Counted from the first letter of the stretch, positions 50,249-63,878 are shown. The stretch: 64,000 nt of DNA from Onchidella celtica (GCA_963931925.1 OZ007579.1:53394757-53458756); one strand, 5' to 3'. Made by a program: numbers and translations. The notes: generated by a model from the sequence alone, not told the origin.

Positions 50249-51357
50249 ATGGCTGCCCCCCTGGAATTCTGTCAGAGAGAGCAGTGATTGATTTCCTTAT
50301 TAACATTACTGAAGGAGAAACCCTCAGAAACATCCACAAGCGACTGCAAAATATTTATAAAGATCAAGCTTTAGACTATAATAATATTTATAGGTGGGTC
50401 TGACGCCTGAGCGATAGCTTTGAAGACGAGGAAGAGTTGATACTTGACATCTTCATGTTTATCTGACAAACATCATGCTGGTCGCCTGTCAAGTTGTGTC
50501 AGCACTGCCAACAAAGCAAAAGCAGAAGCTTTAGTTTAAGTTTAATCAGATCTGACAGGCGAATAACACTGGATGAGTTGGCAGCAAAGCTAGAGGTAAG
50601 CCACAGAAGTGCTCATACCCTCATCAAGTCACTTGGGTTTTCCAAAGTCTGTGCCCGTTGGGTACCAAGACAACTGACAAGACTGAAAGGGTGAATTGCT
50701 GCACCGAGCTTTTGCAGCTTGGCGAAAGAGACCACACATTCTTTAAAGGCTTGTCACTGGAGAGAAGACATGGGTTCATTATTATGAACCAGAATCAAAA
50801 AGACGATCAATGAAATGGCGACACCCAACATCCCCAAGGACAAAAAAATTAAAGACGGAAAAATCAGCCGGAAAAATCATGGCAACTGTGTTTTGGGACA
50901 TTCAAGGTGTAGATTCTAGATCTAATTCTCACTGATTTTTTGCCACAAAGAGCAATTATAAACTCTAAGGCATACACTGCATGAGACACTAAAACGACTG
51001 AAAGCAAGAATTCGACAAGTGAGGCCCAATTTGCAAATGAACAAAGTTCTTTTTCACCACTACCATGCCCGCCCTCACACGAGTATCATGACAATGGAGG
51101 CAATCACCTCGTTTGGGTGGACAGCACTGCCATGCCCATCTAATTCTGCTGATTTGGCACCGTCAGACTTTCACCTTTTCTATCCCATGAAAGAAGCCCT
51201 GAGAGGTCATCAGTATGAAAATGACGAAGACATCAAGACCGCTGTTAAAAGTTGGCTCTAAGATCAGCCTGTTCAGTTCTATGAAGCTGGCATACCTGGC
51301 CTTACTACAAGGTGGACAGTGGCTATCGAGAGAGGTGGAGACTGTGTTGAGAAGTAG
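50249..51357 (+). pseudogene. mariner transposase remnant
   Basis: Begins at ATG (MAAPLEFCQREQ) and can be followed to a stop at 51355 with several frameshifts and stops. Recognisable blocks: first helix-turn-helix (ITEGETLRNIHKRL), second (IRSDRRITLDELAAKLEVS, then GFSKVCARWVPRQLT), catalytic region TWVHYYEPE, KIMATVFWDIQG, ARPHTS, LAPSDFHLF and KEALRG. Two expected catalytic aspartates are replaced: the first block reads GEKTW in place of GDETW, and the residue before ARPHTS lies in HYH rather than HDN. Inactive. Confidence 0.85.
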
Positions 51358-51470
51358 GGATCTGATCCTCTAATGTATGGCTTCAATTTGAGGTATGATA
51401 CTTGTCATTGTGTTCATTTCTACTCTAGCAATGAAACAAATTGCATTAATTACTTGTTGGCTCCCCTTCG

Positions 51471-52280
51471 TATTTTATTGAAACCCAAAAAAGCATTTGT
51501 GTCAATTTAAAGACATACAAAATGCACTGTTAATTAATTAATCAAAACTTGACTAAAGTTCATCACTGTGAAATGCAGCTGTCCAGATTTAATGTCTATT
51601 TGAACAAACATTTTACTTATCAGAGCTAACAAAATCCTGGCAATGATTTTCATCACACACAATGGAAGACGATGAATATTCAGGTGAAAATGTAAGAGTC
51701 TGCTAGTTGGCACACACACGCACACACACATACATACACAAAAGCACACACTTCTGTAACAGAGATGCTACATTTGTGTGGCGCTCCGCGAAAACCTGTC
51801 AGATGACGCACAGGCTGCTTTTGAGATACAGGCCTGCAAGGTCATTTTCCTCCGTTTCTCCAGTTACTACACCTGCCACTTTAAACGGCCATATCTCAAA
51901 AATTATTTGAGATATTGACTTCAAATAAACAGCAAAATACACAGAAAATGGCCTTCTTTCATAATAGTTGTATATCTCAGAATGTGAAATTTGACCCATG
52001 TGACGGGTTTTCCCAGAGCACCACACATTTCTGGAAATTTCCAGAATCCTGGACATTTTGTGATGTCTTGACATGCTGCAGAAATTTTTCTTAGTGACGG
52101 CGTGGAAGTCCAGAAAATTAAAGTAGTACTCAAGACCGCAACATTTTTGAACGGCAAAAAGGGCAAAATAACAGAAACACATAAAGTGAATCATTTCCAC
52201 AGTAAACTCTTCTGTCTTGTTTAACTTACGTGCATGTTTTGATGTGACTTTTTTCTGTTGCGACATTGTATTTATTACTA
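51471..52280. other. Intergenic, no feature
   Basis: CA/GT microsatellite at about 51711-51742. Overlapping open frames at 51799-52290 show no recognisable protein. Confidence 0.55.
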
Positions 52281-53316
52281 GGTAGTCCAAACTGATTTTT
52301 ACTTTTTATCACAACTCACCAGTTGTTGTCTAATCTGATGGAGCTTACTTTTCTAAGAATTTTGATATCAAATTTGTCATTCTGGCTTAAAGGGGTTTGA
52401 AAGTTATGGCATTTTCAAAAGTGAAAAAACACCTCGAATTTGCTGCCTTTTGCAGATTGCACAATAGTCCAACTTTGACCGCCCATAAAATGATTGTTTA
52501 TTGAGTCACAGCATTAAAAATTATCTGTTTCCAAGTCAAAGGGGTGTACATTACGCCCAATTTTTTTCGAGGGGTACAAATATAGTACAAGCATCTCATT
52601 TTACTTTTTTAAATCATCAAACGTCATCTGACGTCATTTTTGTGTAAACCCTTACAAGGGAGACAAAAATAATGTTTTTATTTTTTTTACTTGAAAATTA
52701 GGTCAACCGCGTCGCCATTGACTTAGCACTGAGTGTCAGAAAAAGGTGACGAAATTAAGTATTGGGTGGGTCTATAAGAACAGTCGGCGCTTTGCGCCGA
52801 AACATGCCCTAAGTTGAATTTTGGCACACCCTGAAAATACAATGGCTGAGGTTCATTTGCGTATAATTTTGATCCTGATCTATTAAAGTTTCCGCCACTT
52901 TCTCGATCAACAAACTTTTCAACAAACGATTTCTAAAGGAATTTCAACTTAAAACGATGAAAAATACATTGAATTAAACCTCATTGATCTGGCTTTCTGT
53001 ATGAGTTATTTTCAAACACGTGCGCTACATCGGCGCGCTGCGCCGCGATCCTTCGTTATGGGGGGGTCAAATGGGTATGTGCGGCTCAGGGCGAAAACGG
53101 CAAGACTGTGTCTTGTTCAAACAATAAAAACACATGGCTACACACATTAAACAATGCAAAAGATAATATACTTTGACAGAGGAAGTCTTGAACTATATTT
53201 TGATGTAGGATACACGCCGTTTTACCTAAACTCACAGCAGTAATAGCCTTATAATGCTGGCCTAAAATTATGCCGAAACGGGATTTCGCCCCTTCAGCGG
53301 GGCAGTTTGGACTACC
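52281..53316. mobile_element. Non-autonomous TIR element, copy 1
   Basis: 1036 bp bounded by GGTAGTCCAAACTG and its complement, with TA on both sides. A second copy in reverse orientation starts at 60359. No ORF with known similarity. TA target suggests Tc1/mariner type, but the ends are not diagnostic. Internal palindrome ggcgctttgcgcc at about 52786-52798. Confidence 0.75.
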
Positions 53317-55348
53317 TATTATTATACAATAGACTGCTTGATTTAGCCGACCAATGAAATTGAGCGGCACTTCAACCATCTGACACCAACACTCCCCCGT
53401 TGGTGAGGCAATGTACACATTACAGCACGCTACTTTAGTTCTCGACATAGTTTCCTAGCTCCAAGGTCTCTCTCTGTTTTCACACAGTCATGCAGGTGGT
53501 GGGTCCACGTGGTTGTATTCGACTACACACACACGGTGTCATGGACAGTGCCCCTTCCTCCCATGCATATTTCAAAATTACCACCACCTGACCCAAATAC
53601 AAGGGAGCGCCAACAGGCTAGTCCTTAAGTCCAGAGCAGGTCTAGAGACCTGTGGTCAAGCCAGCAGCATGCAAGTATTTTGACTGGCAGCCCACGCCAG
53701 TGAATCACGGGTTGGAATCATAAAGATTTAAGCTTTCAAAGGCTCTCCCGTGCTACTGGTCAAATCTGTTGACCAAATCAGTGACCTTACTCATGGGGAA
53801 TCTTATCTGGGCCACACTGACCCTTGCAGCGACCTAAAGAATCATCAGAAGGCTGACATAGCAGGACCCAGCACATGACTTGGAAATAGCCAGAAACAGT
53901 GAAAAATGCAATATCACCCCTAGAAACAGTGAAAAATGCACTATCACCCTAGAGGCAAAAGTACAGACTTCTTTCACACATTATGGTCTGACTATTAAAG
54001 TGTTGTTGGAACTCAGAATTTTTCAAAGTGAATTGTGTATTAAATGCCCTTATGTTGTATATAATGTTGACTTTTCAGTTCACTATTGTGTACACCTGAT
54101 CTTGCCATCCCACACTCTGTGAAAAGTTCAGGAAATTTGTGAATGTTTGACTTGAGAGTGGCATCTCTGTACCTAACCTGTAGCCTAAAGATGCACCTGG
54201 GAGCCTATATGCCTGGTCCTTTTCTGATGAAAGCTGTACAAGTATCTTATTCTCCTGTTCTTAATTGCCAGTGTTAACCGCCTGGTCATTTGTCAAGAAA
54301 ATCTAATGAAGTTTGCACTTGGATTCTCTCAGTCATTTTTTTACTTGCTAGTAGTCATTTTTAAGAGTGAATTTCATGATATGAATATCTGGACTTCTGT
54401 ACTGAGGGTCTTGAGCAGAGAGTGGAACTTCAGAAACTTCATACAGATCACTCATCATCTGGGAAGGATAAAAGTAACATTTCATAAATATACATACATA
54501 CGTATGACATATTGGTGTATTATGCCACGATGGCACAAAATATTGACGTTTTGCGGCCATCCAAGTTGAGAAAATGGAGCAAAATGACAGCTGGCATAAA
54601 AGTTTACCATTACTGTTAACAGATAATGATATGACAGCAGACACATGTAATCTAAACTGGCAAGAGCTGAAAACACAGCATTTTGGGTCCCAGCCATCAT
54701 TTTACTTGATTTCCCAGACACAAATTACTGACTGTTTGCCATCAGCTCACACATGACTTGTGCAAGTAAGGAAGAATTGTTTGCATTTCCTAAACAGTGC
54801 CACAAATACCATCTATTTCCTTTCACATCTCATACACTGATACACTGACCAGCAGAGTGCACACCTGCCAACTCCATGATCACTTCAATAAAGAACAGCC
54901 CAAGGGACACAAACCCATGCTGTATACAGGCAAACTGAAACTGTCACTGTCACTTCTGATTTCCACAGAAAGGAAAACACAAAAAACACTGTGTCCCAAA
55001 CTTCACAGAGCACATAATGTACTCTACATGTAGATTACTACAACATGCAAGCTGCCATCACTGTCTTGCACTTTACTGGGCTGGCATTTCTCCTCAAAGT
55101 TGGTGGGAATTTCTTTTTTGTAAAAAAAAAACAAAAAAACTTCTCACTCCCTTCCCACTAACAGAAGTACAGGACAGTCTTGTCAACTATGGGATAATTG
55201 GCAGGTCTGAGTCAGGCTGAACTGTGAGGGACAAACAAGAAATTTCACAGCCTAGATCTTCAGGTATGATCAGTTAGGAAATAAAATGACCTTGACTGGA
55301 CAAGATCTGAACTTGTTGAGTTCAAGACAATGGCTAAGCCATATAATA
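53317..55348. other. Intergenic with a partial dispersed-repeat copy
   Basis: 53760-53830 matches the local dispersed repeat (cttatctgggccacactgacccttgc). 53888-53950 holds a 29-bp unit twice (agaaacagtgaaaaatgca). No gene. Confidence 0.6.
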
Positions 55349-57474
55349 CGGTCGAGCACGCGAAACTCGAACACACTTAGTTCAAAATCACAGATCCCAC
55401 GAACAGAGATCTAGGTCCCAAATTTATTTCTCAATATTCTTAGTAGTTATTTCACGCGAATGTCGAACTGTGACACGGATTCGTCGAACAAGTTTTCCTG
55501 CTGCGAGTGAGATCCAAGCATCCCAGTAGCCTAGAAGTAGAAAAGAAAAAAGAAAAACGAACGCGAACGCCAACGCCAGAAACTTCCTTCGGTTAGCCGT
55601 AGCATAACCTAGTGGTGGCAGGATAGTGCATATAGTTGCCCTCTCCCCCTTCCACCGATAAAGACGGGGACTAAAATACCTGAGACGACCAATTCGAGCA
55701 GTACAGGAAATAACCTCTTTTCTTTTTTGGTTTGTCTCGCGCATTGATGTACATGACATTGTTGTCATGAGTCAAGTGTTATTAAATGAGTTGTTTTTTA
55801 CCAGGGCCATGAGAAATTGGCTGGTGGCCTTGAACGGTCCTCGCGTATTATTGTTTGTGAGTAAAGAATTGCAAAGTTAAACTATTAGATTCACGCTTTT
55901 CGGTTTTAATGTTCGTGATTAGAAGTAATAGAGTAGGGGTGAGACAAGGTGGGGATAGTTGACATTGTTAAGTATGACTAGACAAGTTTTTGCACGTTAA
56001 CTGGCTGGTAGAATAGAGCAGACTATATTCCTACATTCAAAATGGTGGGATGTTTCGGCCAATGAGATTGCTGAACTAATTTTGCCAGCGGACTAACCCT
56101 GCCGGGTAGTTGGATAGTATAAAACATCGTGTAACGTTAAAATTCATTGAATACAGACGAGAGAAGCATCGTTTCGTGAAGTATCTCCGGTTAGCCAGTA
56201 CCTGAACTGTGTGGTCTGAAGACTAAAAGTCCTTTGCCATCGGACTGACTGAGTAGAAAGAAAGGTTTGGGTGGACTGACCTTAAGAGTCCACGCTGCGC
56301 TCTGCTGATGTTCGCGCCTACCAGTTAGGCGTGACCAACGGTAACTCATCTTATTCATTAAGTATGATAGAAGTCAGGGATAGAAGAAAACCCACAGCAT
56401 CATAGGAAGACAGAGAAAACCACAGCTTGGACTCGACGAACGAGCGTAGTGATAGCTTGTGAATCATTACGACTCGAGCCCTCTGATTTTAATATGAATA
56501 GTAGAGCGATTACCTGTATAAAATTATATGTACAAGCTGTTTAAATACCTACGAGCCAATTTGTGCTTCTGTAGGCTTTGAATGTACTGGGCTGTTCTAG
56601 CCTTCAGTGTACCTTGAGAATCTGTATTATTGCTGGAGAGTTTGCCTGGTGTCTGGCCAGTGGCGAATCAACTGTTACTTTAGATTAATATCTTGTTTCC
56701 TATTATATACCCATCTGGCTATTAAGTGCATTACCTTTGATAGCGAACATAATGGCATAAAGATGTTAGCTTAATTTAGTAATTGGAATTTTTTGCTTTG
56801 AATATACCTCTATTGTTTTTTGTTTTGTATATTAATATTATGTAATAATATGGCCCGGCCGGCCTGACAACATATATTCTTGTTATTTAATAATTTCTTG
56901 TGTGTATGTGTCCGAGTGTGAGTTAACTGCCTCTCGTGCAGTCACTAGATCCCCAAGACCATAACTCTGCTCGTGACAATTGTACTACAGGGTCATGTAT
57001 GATCTATGGTCCCGCGCTCATACTAGTCATAGTCATACCGCAATAGAAAAATAAAATACATGTAAAAAGAAAGGAAGCGTTGCCGTAGGAACTGGAGTAC
57101 AGCAACAGAAAAATGGTGAGTTGCGTTCACCTTTTGGTTCATTTTATCGCTGTTGGGCTCGACTTGCCCTACCAAAGCACTTCCAGAAGAGAAAAAAAAC
57201 AACAAAACGTTTCGGCACAAGGTCGCGTGCCGCTGTCGCCACGCGCGCCAGTTTAATATGTATGCACTTGCCTCTCTTTCAGCTGGCTACGGGAGGGGAG
57301 TGGGGAAATTAGGGGAAGTACAAGTAATTCGTGGCACACGGTGTCAGTTGTATTATTTTCCTTGAATATACAGCAATAATACCTCATTATTAATGCTTCA
57401 CGAATTCCTCGAAATTCGGCAAACTCGAACTAAATGAAGCGACCCAAAAGAATTCGAGTTTTCTGTGCTCGACT
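55349..57474. mobile_element. TIR element interrupted by a solo LTR
   Basis: Ends gGTCGAGCAC..AAACTCGAA at the left and the complement of AGTCGAGCACAGAAAACTCG at the right, each next to TA. Without the 1.2-kb LTR it is about 0.9 kb. The AACTCGAA-rich ends resemble Tigger/pogo-like elements. No transposase seen. Confidence 0.65.
55763..56978 (+). repeat. Solo LTR, copy B
   Basis: 1216 bp, TGTCATGA...CTCGTGACA, with a 5-bp duplication ATTGT at 55758-55762 and 56979-56983. A TATA-like site TATAAAA lies at 56118-56124. No internal region, so a typical product of LTR-LTR recombination. Confidence 0.9.
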
Positions 57475-58534
57475 TAACTATGATTGTGAGAAATTATATA
57501 TATAAAAAAATGTTATTCTAATTCTTATTCACTTTAAGTTTATTTTCTAAATGAAATACATGTAGTATGTACTACTTTTGCCTAGGAACACATCAAAATT
57601 GTAAACATTCACAAAATAATGACATCAGATCAGGGATAGGTAACTCTAAGCAATGGAAGATACTAGAAAGTTAAACAAAATGATTCACTCCAAATCAACA
57701 CTACCAATAACCATTGCTGGAATACCACACTCACTCATAACTCATAAAAAATGCGCACTCACCTCCAAAAACTTCCCCTGAAGTTCAGGTTTATTGCCTG
57801 TATCTCTATCCTCATAACTGCATAATATACTTGTCTTGGATGATGAAAACTGACGGATGGTTTGGATCAATGGCTCTAGTGACTAGGGAAAAAGCAAAAC
57901 CAGTACAACAAAACAAGAAGTGAGTACAAACAAAGTGTTGTGAAAGTGAACCAGTGAACCACAGAAATAAAATAATAGTGAACTGAAATGCAACAGTCCA
58001 ATGCTAAAATAACTTAATGTCTGTATGACAGACTGGCAGACTGCCAAAACCCCATGCAATTGTGTTTAGATACTGGCATACCCCCTACACATGAGCATCC
58101 TTTTGAGAAAGATGTGCTACAAGGCTGGACCAACCTGACAAATATGGAACCAACTGGCCACAGGGACCATACGTAGGAAAACCCTGAATGGATTTTGTAC
58201 CGGGGAGAGGAGCACTTATGGGGATGTCCAGTTTGCTAGGATTCTGGTGCCTGTCATCAAATCAAATCCTACCATGAGCAACGGAGCAGTAATGTGACTC
58301 GGTTTTTAGTGAACTACACAGCAAGTTGATTGGCCACTGAATCCAGCAGTTTTCTTCCAGATTAAAAATTGAATTATTTCTGTTTAGCCGTAGTTTGTCA
58401 ACAAAAGAAAAGAGGAAGAAATCGGGGATTCTTCTTTTCCTTGAGTTTACAAGTACTGTCACAGCCCGGAATAAACCTGTACTCCCACCCTTCACTTACT
58501 ACATGTATATCTCCCTCACACTCAGTCACACAAG
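57475..58534. other. Intergenic, no gene
   Basis: Nothing recognised apart from a short piece (about 58463-58492, cccggaataaacctgta) resembling part of the adjacent tandem unit. Confidence 0.55.
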
Positions 58535-59615
58535 CCTGAAACTTGAATAAATAGGTCGACACAATTTAAGCCATTGGGTTTGACTAGACGACACCTGAGA
58601 AAATTAATTTTATAATTTTTGAAAGTGCTATTGAGACTGCAGCACTGAGCAGTAAAAAAAAGTGAAAATTGCACCATACTGAAATACTCCCACCAATATT
58701 TTTTTTCATAACTAGATGAGGTACCCGGCAGCATCCGGGATAAACCTGTGAACCTACAGTTCCATCTCTCTCTCTCTTGTTTTGGTCTACAAAGCTTCCC
58801 ATATTCTACAGTCTTACCACATATTTCATCCACACCAGAGCACCACGCACTAATTTCTGGCAGGGAAATTGCGCGCACCAAATTGAACGCGTGTTAATAC
58901 ATTGTTTCCGGTGTGATGGGCTTACTACAGGGAGCCAAAACAATGTCCATTGTATTTTACATTTTCACAACTTTCTGTTTAAAAATACCTGAAACTTGAA
59001 TCCACACAATTAGTCAATACAAAAGCGATTGGACTGGATTAGTTGACACTTTGGAAAACAAATTTTATAATTTTTGAAACTGTCATCCAGGCTGTAGTGT
59101 CGAGCAAAAAAAAAAGGTCAAAATTGCACCATAATGAATTACTCCCGCCACTATTTTTTTATATAACTAGATAAAGTTCCCAGCATTATCCGGGATAAAC
59201 CGAGTACCTGCCATCCCATCTCTCTCTCTCTGTTTGGACTACAAAGCTTCCCATACTCTAGGCCTACAGCCTTACTACAGATTTCATGCACACTAGAGCG
59301 CACTCATTTCTGGTCGGGAAATTGCCCCCACCGAACTGAACACGTATTAATACATCTTTTCCAGTGGAGTGAGCTTGCTACTGGTAGCCAAAACAAAGAT
59401 CATTGTATTTTACTTTTTTGCGACTTTTAATTTAAAATACCTGAAACTTGAATCAACATAATCGGTTCACACAAAAGCGATTGGACTGGATTCGTTGACA
59501 CTTGGGAAAATTAACTTTATAATTGTTGAAACTGTCAATAAGCCTCTAGCTTTGAGCAAAAAAAGGGTCAAAATTGCACCACAATGAATTACTCCCACCA
59601 CAATTTTTTTAAATA
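58535..59615. repeat. Tandem array, about 453-bp unit, 2.4 copies
   Basis: Units begin with cctgaaacttgaat at 58535, 58988 and 59440. They share aaaattgcaccata, tccgggataaacc, tctacaaagcttcccata-type and gagccaaaacaa-type blocks. Copies are clearly diverged. No ORF. Confidence 0.9.
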
Positions 59616-60358
59616 ATAAGATAAGTAAGATAAGATAAGATTGCCCACTACATTACAGCAGGGGGCGGTGGGGGGGAGACTTTTGCTGCTTTTGTAGTCA
59701 AAACCACAGTGGAGCCCAAGTAAACCGAACTTTGGTAATTCGAAGTTCTGTTAAATAGAGGTGATTTTGAAATGATTTTTTTTTCCCTTCTTTATCTCTA
59801 TTAACCCTCATCCCACATTGAGTGAACTCATTCACGTAATGCCCCGTGCGGAGATAGCCAGCAGCCAGTCAGCCGATCGTTCGTGTGTTGCCAGTAACCT
59901 CGGCGGTCGGGTCAATCGGGCCCTTTTCAATACGTGTATTGTGTTTACTTTAGGACGCAATAACAACAATAGTGGTGGATAAATCGTAAGTGACCTCTAT
60001 GATATTTGGTTAAAGCATTGTGATGATATGCAGTAAGTTTTATTGTTAAATGAAAGGCCCAAAATCAAGAATTTTCTGTGTTTACATGCCGTTTAACACA
60101 CGCTTTTTCATTTTCCCAAGACTTCTGTGCTTTTTCTGCCCCTAAGTCAGGCCATTCAGGTGAACAATTATTTTTTAAGCCAGGCGCTTAATTTACTAAC
60201 CACATAATATATCGTGGCATTGCCTTCTCCCTCCTCTACAATGTAAAGCTTCCACGTACTATGATGTTTGTTTTAGCGAGAGATTTGATTTCCAGGTCGC
60301 AGAGCACAAACATGTACTGAAATGCGGTTTTATCAAAGCAACAATATCTCTCTAACTA
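59616..60358. other. Intergenic with a single Tigger-like end
   Basis: GATAA-type repeat at 59626-59651. cagtggagcccaagtaaacc at 59705 resembles a Tigger terminal repeat with no partner. A GC-richer stretch at 59820-59960 has no recognised gene. Confidence 0.5.
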
Positions 60359-61149
60359 GGTAGTCCAAACTGCCCCGCTGAAGGGGCGAAATCCCGTTTT
60401 GGCATAATTTTAGGCCAACATTACAAGGCTACTACTGTTGTAAGTTTATGTAAAACAGCATGTATCCTACATCAAAATAAAGTTCAAGTCTTCCTCTGTC
60501 AAAGTATATTATCTTTTGTATTGTTTAATGTGTGTAGCCATGTGTTTTTATTACGCGTATGGTGGACAATGTTAAGCGCCTTGAGGCCTCGGCGAAAGGC
60601 GCTATATAAATGCTCTTATTATTATTACTATTATTATTATTATTATAACAAAGGACGGTGGCGCGCCACGCCGATGTAGAGAAAATATCTCACACAGAAA
60701 GCCAGATAAATGAGGTTTAATTCAATGTATTTTTCATCCTGTTTTAATTTGAAATTCCTTTAAAAATCGTTTGTTAAAAAGTTTGTGGCGGAAACTTCAA
60801 TAGATCAGGATCAAAATTATACGCAAATGAACCTCAGCCTTTGCATTTTCAGGGTATGCCAAAATTCGACTTAGGGACTGTTTTTATAGACCCACCCAAT
60901 ACTTAATTTCGTCACCTTTTTCTGACACTCAGTGCTAAGTCAATGGCGACGCGGTTGACCTAATTTTCAATTGAATAAAAATAAAAACATTATTTTTGTC
61001 TCCCTTGTAAGAGTTCACACAAAATTGACATCGGATGACGTTTAATGATTAAAAAAAGTAAAATGAGATGCTTGTTCTATATTTCTACCCCTCGAAAAAA
61101 ACTGAGCGTAATGTACACCCCCTTGACTTGGAAACAGATAATTTTTAAT

Positions 61150-63878
61150 CATTGCCTTTCTCACCCTGGATCAGGGTATAGGCCACCAACAAACACTTTC
61201 CATCCCTCTCTATCATGGGCCAGCCTCTTTACATTATTCCAAGTCTTTCCGCTTCGTTGCACATCATTTTCTCTGGCTCTTCTCCACGTTCCGCGCGGCC
61301 TTCCTCTTGATCTCTTGCCCTGGGGATTCCAATCCAATACCTTCTTCGCGATGCTGTTTCCTGGCCTCCTGAGAGTGTGGCCGATCCATCTCCATCGCCT
61401 CCTACCAATTTCCTCTCTGTCTGGGCTCTGTCTTGTTCTTTTCCAAACAATTTCATTGCTGACCTTGTCTGTCCATCTGATCTTAAGTAGCTTCCTCAAA
61501 CATCTGTTGATGAAAACTTGGATTCTCTTTATGCAGGCCTGGGACGCATTCCAAGTCGCACATCCATACAACAGGACTGACTTCACGTTCGAGTTGAATA
61601 TCCTCAGCTTTGTTTTTAGAGATATATCCTTGGTTCTCCAAATCTTGCTTAAGGACGTGAAAGCTGCCTGTGCCTTTCCAATTCGTGCTTTGACTTCTGC
61701 CTCTGTTCCTCCCTTATTGTCAATGATACTACCAAGATAGCAGAAGGACTCTACATCTTCCAGTGGTTGATCTCCTACTTTGACTTGTTCGCTTGGGGGT
61801 GCAACAATTTTTAGGACCTTCGACTTCGCAGGATGTATCCTCAATCCAATAGATTCTGAAATTTTGTTTAGAGCTGTAGTCTTTGCTTGCATCTGGTCGT
61901 GTGTGTGCGACAATAGTGCCAAGTCATCTGCAAAATCTAGATCGTCCAGCTGTGTCCATGGGGTCCATTGTATGCCATTTCTTCCTCCATTGGTGGTTTC
62001 TTTCATAAGCCAATCAATCACCAGAATAAACAGAAATGGGGACAGCAAACAACCCTGCCTAACACCAGTCTTGATAACAAAGCTGTCAGTAAGCTCACCA
62101 TCGTGTACGACTCTGCAACTTGTCCCCTCGTACATGCTCTTGATAAGATTCACCATCTTCTCTGGGATTCCATAATGTCTCAATATTCTCCACAGCGTTT
62201 CTCTATCGATGCTATCAAAGGCCTTCTCGTAGTCAAGGAAGTTCACTATCAGTTGGGAGTTCCACTCTAGCGACTGCTCTACTATAATTCTCAGCGTGGC
62301 GATCTGGTCGGTGGTTGATCGATTACTCCTGAAACCAGCTTGCTCCTCACGAAGTTTTGGGTCTGTTGCATTCTGTATTCGCTTGAGAATAATCCGATTG
62401 AAAACCTTTCCTGGGATGGAGAGAAGTGTGATTCCTCTGTAGTTACTACAATTGCTGAGGTCCCCTTTTTTTGGAAGCTTCACGAGGTGTCCTTCCTTCC
62501 AGTCCTTTGGAAACTTGCCTCCGATCCAAATCCTCGAGAATAGTGAGTGCAGACCCTCTGCAGCCCCAGCAGCATCTGCCTTCAGCGCCTCTGGTGGGAT
62601 CTGGTCTGGTCCAGCTGCCTTGCCTCGATTTAACTGCTTTATGGCATCATTAATCTCTGCTTTAGTCAGAGGGTCGCAACTGATCGGTAAATCATTTCTT
62701 GCGGGTAGAATGTCGGGTGGGTTGCTTGGTGGAGGTCTGTTCAAGAGGCTACTAAAATGTTCTATCCATCTTTTTGCCTGAGCTTCCTTTCCAAAAATAG
62801 CCTTCCTGTTGTAATCCTTGACAGGAACTTCCGGTTTTCCATATTTTCCAGCAAGAGTCTTTGTAGTCTGGTAGAGGATCCTCGTGTGTCCTCCTGTTGC
62901 TGCCTTCTCTGCTTTCTCTGCTAACATTCCTATGAACTCCTCTTTGTCTTTTTTAATTGATTTTTTGACCTCTTTAGCTGATGCTCGGTACTCTTCCTGG
63001 TTACCAACTCTTGAGCTTCTTGTACGACTTGCATTTACCTGTTCTTTTAGGTCTCTTCTTATCCTTATCAAGTCCAGTGATTTTTGACTGATCCATTCCT
63101 TGTGTTCCACTTTCTTTTCCCCAAGAACATCCTGACATGTCGATGTAAATACTCCTTTTACCTTAGCCCAGTGAGTCTCCAAATCTACTGTCTCTTCGAG
63201 GTCAACAAGGGGTTTGAATCTATTCCTCAGTGTCAGCTGGAACTCTTCCTTCTTGTCTCCATCCAGAAGGCTCACTTGAAACTTTCTCCTCTTTGTTCCT
63301 GCTCTGGTACCTTGTTTCTTGAGGCGGAGTTTGAGTCTTGCCAGCAGCATGTGATGGTCAGATCCAACATCAGCTCCTCTCTGTACTATGACATCCTCCA
63401 GTGAGCGTCTGAATCGTCGGGTGATGCAAAAGTGGTCAATCTGGTTTTCAGTTACTCCATCCGGTGAAATCCAAGTGGCCTTATGGATCCTCTTGTGTGG
63501 GAATACTGAACCTCCAATCACATAGCTGTTAAATGCGCAGAAACTTGCAAACCGCTCTCCATTCTCATTCATTTGTCCCAAACCATTGCACCCCATAATG
63601 TCCTCATACCCTGTATTGTCCTGTCCTATCTTGGCATTGGCGTCTCCCATTATAATGTTCACATCTTTTCTTGGCAATGTGTCAACTATTTCCTGAAGCT
63701 GGTTGTAGAAATCGTCCTTGTCCTCATCGGTTGCTTCATTTGTTGGGGCGTATATCTGCACAATGTTCATGTTGATGTTCTTGTTCTTTGTAGTAAATGA
63801 TGCCAATATAATTCTCCTTCCGTAGGGTTCCCATCCCCTCAGTGACCTCTGGGCGTGCTTGCTCAAGATGATCGCTAC
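61150..63878 (-). mobile_element. RTE-like LINE, 5'-truncated
   Basis: 2729 bp with a 12-bp target duplication ATAATTTTTAAT at 61138-61149 and 63879-63890. The 3' side has only about 11 bp after the stop before the duplication, and no poly(A), as in RTE-type LINEs. 5' truncation removes the start of the endonuclease. Removing it restores the empty site seen in copy 1 of the TIR element. Confidence 0.88.

Larger units (their letters stand above)
47625..51470 (+). mobile_element. mariner-family element, decayed and enlarged
   Basis: Inverted ends at 47625 (GAGGGGGAGTCAACAAGTAA) and 51470 (complement GAAGGGGAGCCAACAAGTAA), flanked by TA on both sides. 3846 bp, well above the usual 1.3-2.4 kb. 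The transposase remnant occupies only the right third. About 2.6 kb to its left holds a small nested MITE, a G19 run (48330-48348) and unrecognised sequence. Confidence 0.85.

Noticed and set aside
61045-61740. 231-codon open frame on the + strand
   Set aside because: Antisense shadow of the LINE C-terminus.
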